From Portunus trituberculatus (lineage: Eukaryota; Arthropoda; Malacostraca; Decapoda; Portunidae): a stretch of 64,000 nucleotides of DNA. Positions within the stretch are counted from its first letter, which is position 1. Every line of letters starts with the position of its first letter. The notes below the pieces were generated by a model that saw only the letters and a program-made list of their open reading frames with translations, ran no database searches and had not been told where the DNA came from. The stretch is taken from NCBI RefSeq assembly GCF_017591435.1, contig NC_059256.1, positions 9,161,303-9,225,302 on the forward strand. Reading direction: 5' to 3'. Below are positions 60,545 through 64,000 of this stretch, in pieces. The translations under genes were made by a program, and so were the position numbers.

Positions 60545-61309
60545 CCTGGTGACTCGTGAGTGAGACAAAAGGTGATCTGCGGGGAACTTTCGAGATGGAA
60601 AGGTGCACTAGAGGATAGAGGTTTGAAGATTAGTAGAAGCAAGACCGAGTACCTACCCTTTAATGCGGTAGATGGTGGAGATGATATGAGTATAGATGGG
60701 GAAGCCATTAAAGAGTTACTGCCTTCCGATATCTTCGATCGCATGTAACTATGGACGGTGAACTAGATGTAGAAATAAACCATCGGATTCAGTGTGGATG
60801 GAATTCCTGGCGAAAAATGTCTATGTGACAGAAAATTAAGTGCAAGACTGAAAGGTAAAGTTTACAAAGCAGCAATGATGTATGGAAGTGAAACTTGGGC
60901 TATGAAGAAGGTACATGAAAAGAAGGTTGATGTAGCAGAAATGAGAATGTTAAGATGGATGTGCGGTGTAACAAGAAAAGATAAGATCCAGAACGAGTTG
61001 ATAAGAGGCACAGTGAAAGTTGCAGAGATAAGTTCAAAGATGCAAGAAAGAAGGTTAAATTGGTATGGGTATGTAATGAGAACAGATGAAAACTATGTAC
61101 GAAGAAGAGGAATGACTATGGATGTGGAGGGAAGAAGAGGTACACCGAAGCTGAGATGGAAGAACAAGCTGAGAGAAAATATGAGTGAAAAAGGACTGCT
61201 ACAAAATCAGGTGGCTGAAAAAGAATATCTGGAAGAGACTAGTGAGGAACAGCGATCCCATATGAAGATGGGATATAAGCTGAGGAAGAAGAAATGTAGT
61301 GATTTGTAA
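60545..61309 (+). pseudogene. LINE reverse transcriptase C-terminal region
   Basis: An open stretch 60794-61309 encodes the post-RT segment 'VYKAAMMYGSETWAMKKVHE', 'VAEMRMLRWMCGVTRKDKI' and 'RLNWYGYVMRTDE', widespread in RTE/Jockey-like LINEs. Upstream frames to 60545 are broken. It ends with TAA at 61309, where the segmental duplication begins. Confidence 0.8.
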
Positions 61310-64000
61310 TGTCGATATTTTGTCACTCATCTCCCACTGTTTATCATCTTTTTTTTTTTATGATTATGTGTTGATTTTGTTGTTTCGTATTTTTTTTTGT
61401 ATCTATTTGTGTATTTTTATTAGGTTTATATATTGTGTGTTGTTAATGTTGAGTTTGGTAATGTCGACATTTTGAAGCTTCTTCCCCACGGCTACTTGTA
61501 TCTTCAAATAAATTAAAACCATAAAAGCATTGAGTATTCCACACATAATTCCCAGATAACTTTCAAATACTTAGAATTTAACACATACAAGGACATAGTA
61601 TTGGAATTTGTAGCGGGCAAGGAGAAGAGAGTGAATTCCTTTAGAGCCACAGCTGATGGCGTCGGTACCTCCCGCCAAGACACAGGGGTGAGCTCACTGG
61701 AGTGCCGTTGTATTTCCAGCCTGTATAGAGGTGACAGTGCCGTGACAGAGGTGTGGAGGTTATTAATGCACCAAGGAACAGGTGTGTAAGGTGTGGCAGT
61801 GGTGTTGATAAGGGATTAGTGTGTAAGGAGAGAAAGAAGTGTGGTGGGCCGAGTGCACGTCTGCTCATGTCAACAAATAGTGGTGATGGCCGTGTGGTGT
61901 TGCTTATACACCCCATAAACACCCCACAACATGCCCATATACACCTACACACACAAAGTGAAGTGATGACATTCCCGACAGCACCAGCGGCGAGACAAGA
62001 GAGCAATAACTCTTCACCACGACTCTCCACAACGCCTCACCATCATTTATTTCAGGTATTTCTAAGGCCACTCTCTTATTTGTAGGTTTTCTTTGCATCC
62101 GAGAGTGAAAACAGTGCCCAAATGTTGAAAAGGTGATGGGTATATATAAGCAGCAGTTGTCAGTATTACCAGCTATTATTTGCTTCTTTGACTCACCGTA
62201 AGCCAAACATGTGTCAGAATGGAACCACTACTATTGTGCCATTGCATGTTTCCTGGCCAAGTTTGCCCGATAAGGCTTAATTTGGTTGTGGTGAGATAAT
62301 AAATGCAACATAAGGATTATGGAGCCAGCGCTGCAGTGTTCCCGGATGTTACCTCCCGCCCGGCCCCCCCCCCCCCCCGCCCCCCAGTGGCAACCTGCGG
62401 GTTCCAATACTTTTTTTTATATATTCTCTAAAAATAATATTACGCTTCCATGATGTGTTTTTATGGTTTCTCTAAATATTTCGTTGTGTTTGAAGTGTGT
62501 TCCGCGCCTGTGTTCGGTAAATATGTGGCGTTTAGTGGTGTTTTATAGCTTAAATAGGAGCTGCCAAAACCGTCCAAATTTTCCAACTCCCGATTTCAAT
62601 TTTTTTATTTTGAGGTGTACTGGGCCTATATTTGATCAAAGAATCGTCTGTACTTTTTTAAGCGTGAAATCAATCCATTGAGTGAAATATGTGGACTTTG
62701 AAGTGGTGTTTTGTCCCGTTTAAAGTATGTTTTATTTTTTTCGATTTTATTTGTTTACGTTTCTGTTTGACGGTCAAACTCGTTGTAGAATGCCTTAAAA
62801 GAAAGCTCAGACTCTGTAGAATGTGTTAGAATACTTGCCAAGTGAAAATAGGTGGACTTTACAAGAGTTTTTAATGAGTTTAGAGTGTAATGGTTTTGTT
62901 TTACATGTATGCTCTTTCACTCGTTCACTTCTGGTTCTAGGTCAGTGTTGGATGCCTGAGAAGAGAGTTTATATTGTCTAATATTTTTCGAAAGAAATAT
63001 AAAGTCGAAATGGCTGGACGTTTTGGCAGCGTTATAAGCGGAAATGTTTATATACATTTTATATACCTAATCTAGACAGTTCTTTAAAACTAGTTAAGCA
63101 GGAGATGTTTTGATGTTTTGGATATTAATTAAAGTATCTATCAAGTCATAAAAAAGTAAGCATTCGGCCTTGGCTTCGTTTTTTCTTGAAGTCATTTTTA
63201 AAATTATTTACGTAATTCAGACGAGTCACCAGTGTTTCCGCGCTCTTGATGACGTCACAGCCCAGGCCCAGGCCCGGGTCCCTCCTCCCTACCGCCCAGT
63301 TCGTCGATATTTTGCCTAATATCTAGTGATCTCTACGTGTTTTCATGTGTTTCTTGGCTCAGGTGTGTAGATATTAGTAGCAGAAGGAAGAAGCAAGGAT
63401 AAATAAAGGAGGGTGAGGAGGAAGGAAGCAGAAAGGGAGGAATAAGTGGAGGAGCAGGCAAGCCACAAGAGGTACTCTCCCTCCACTTCCTCAATATTTT
63501 GCCTAATATCTCGTGTTTTCTAAGTGTTTTGATGTGTTTCTAGGCTCAGGCGTGTAGATGGGAGCAGTAGAAGAAACAAAAAAGAAAGAGGACGAAGAAG
63601 AAAGGAAAAATGGAAGTGGAAGAAGAGGAGGAGCCAAGCCACAATATTTAGGTAAGTCCCTTTTAATGTTACCGTTCTTTATAACGCATTTTGGTGTTTT
63701 GGGGTTAAATCTGAAGTATTTTGAGTGTGTTTGGTAGTGTTGCAGGGCGTTTTGGGTGTATTTTGTGTGTTTTCAGTGTGTGTTAGATGTGTTTAGGTAT
63801 ATTTTACATATCTTGAGTGTGGTGTAGAGGGGTGTTTGAATATATGGGTGTGTTCTGAGTGCGGTTAGAGTAATTTTGAGGTGTTGCATGGTGTATTGAG
63901 TGTGTTTTAGGTTAGTTTTAAGGGTTTTAAGTGGTCTGTGCGTGTGTGGGGATGATTTTGGTGTGTGCTGAGTGTTTTAAGTGGTCTGTGCGTGTGTGTG
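61295..64000. repeat. Direct segmental duplication, copy 2 (continues past the window end)
   Basis: Matches 51660-54600 in the same orientation. It includes the CRE at 63250-63257 and the first-exon donor after 63651, and is still aligned at 64000. Confidence 0.85.

Overview
This is eukaryotic DNA, most likely from a decapod crustacean. The evidence is the very dense di-, tri- and tetranucleotide repeats, many decayed non-LTR retrotransposons, tRNA-derived SINEs, TTAGG-like arrays (the arthropod telomere motif) and an array of chitin-binding (CBM14, peritrophin-A) genes. The assignment is an inference; the species cannot be fixed from sequence alone.

1-39.6 kb holds an expanded family of secreted four-domain CBM14 genes. 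The ancestral unit is a TATA promoter, a 42-45 bp signal-peptide exon, a short GT-AG intron made almost entirely of (TG)n, and one ~860-900 bp exon, with AATAAA about 25 bp after the stop. Two minus-strand copies look intact (24105-25102 and 32055-33093). One plus-strand copy (4910-7320) is open but has a TE-filled intron and a degraded poly(A) signal. One (35440-36468) has a single-base frameshift. Three are pseudogenes, and there are orphan promoter/exon-1 copies at 3310 and 10588. A diverged paralog sits at 38734-39549, with two broken relics at 30.85 and 34.0 kb. The array has been rearranged by inversion, segmental duplication and retroelement insertion, including a near-complete Gypsy LTR element at 18643-23341.

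39.6-44.4 kb has no recognised coding gene: SINEs, a ~115 bp tandem repeat, a 25-bp minisatellite, a candidate E2F-type promoter and AT-rich DNA.

44.4-50.0 kb holds six exons of the minus-strand autophagy gene ATG3 (E2-like enzyme for ATG8 lipidation), complete except for the N-terminal exon. Its introns carry simple repeats, an antisense CR1 element and a GTTTTGGG minisatellite containing repeated copies of the last-exon acceptor.

50-64 kb holds four phase-compatible exons of an unidentified plus-strand gene (54845-59303), CR1 and other LINE fragments, and a ~2.7 kb direct segmental duplication (about 51.66-54.6 kb and 61.3-64.0 kb, running off the window) carrying a CRE-containing candidate promoter and first exon.

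The recurring theme is that simple repeats and antisense retroposons sit exactly at splice sites: (TG)n or (GA)n straight after donors, (CT)n and CCTAA arrays just before acceptors.
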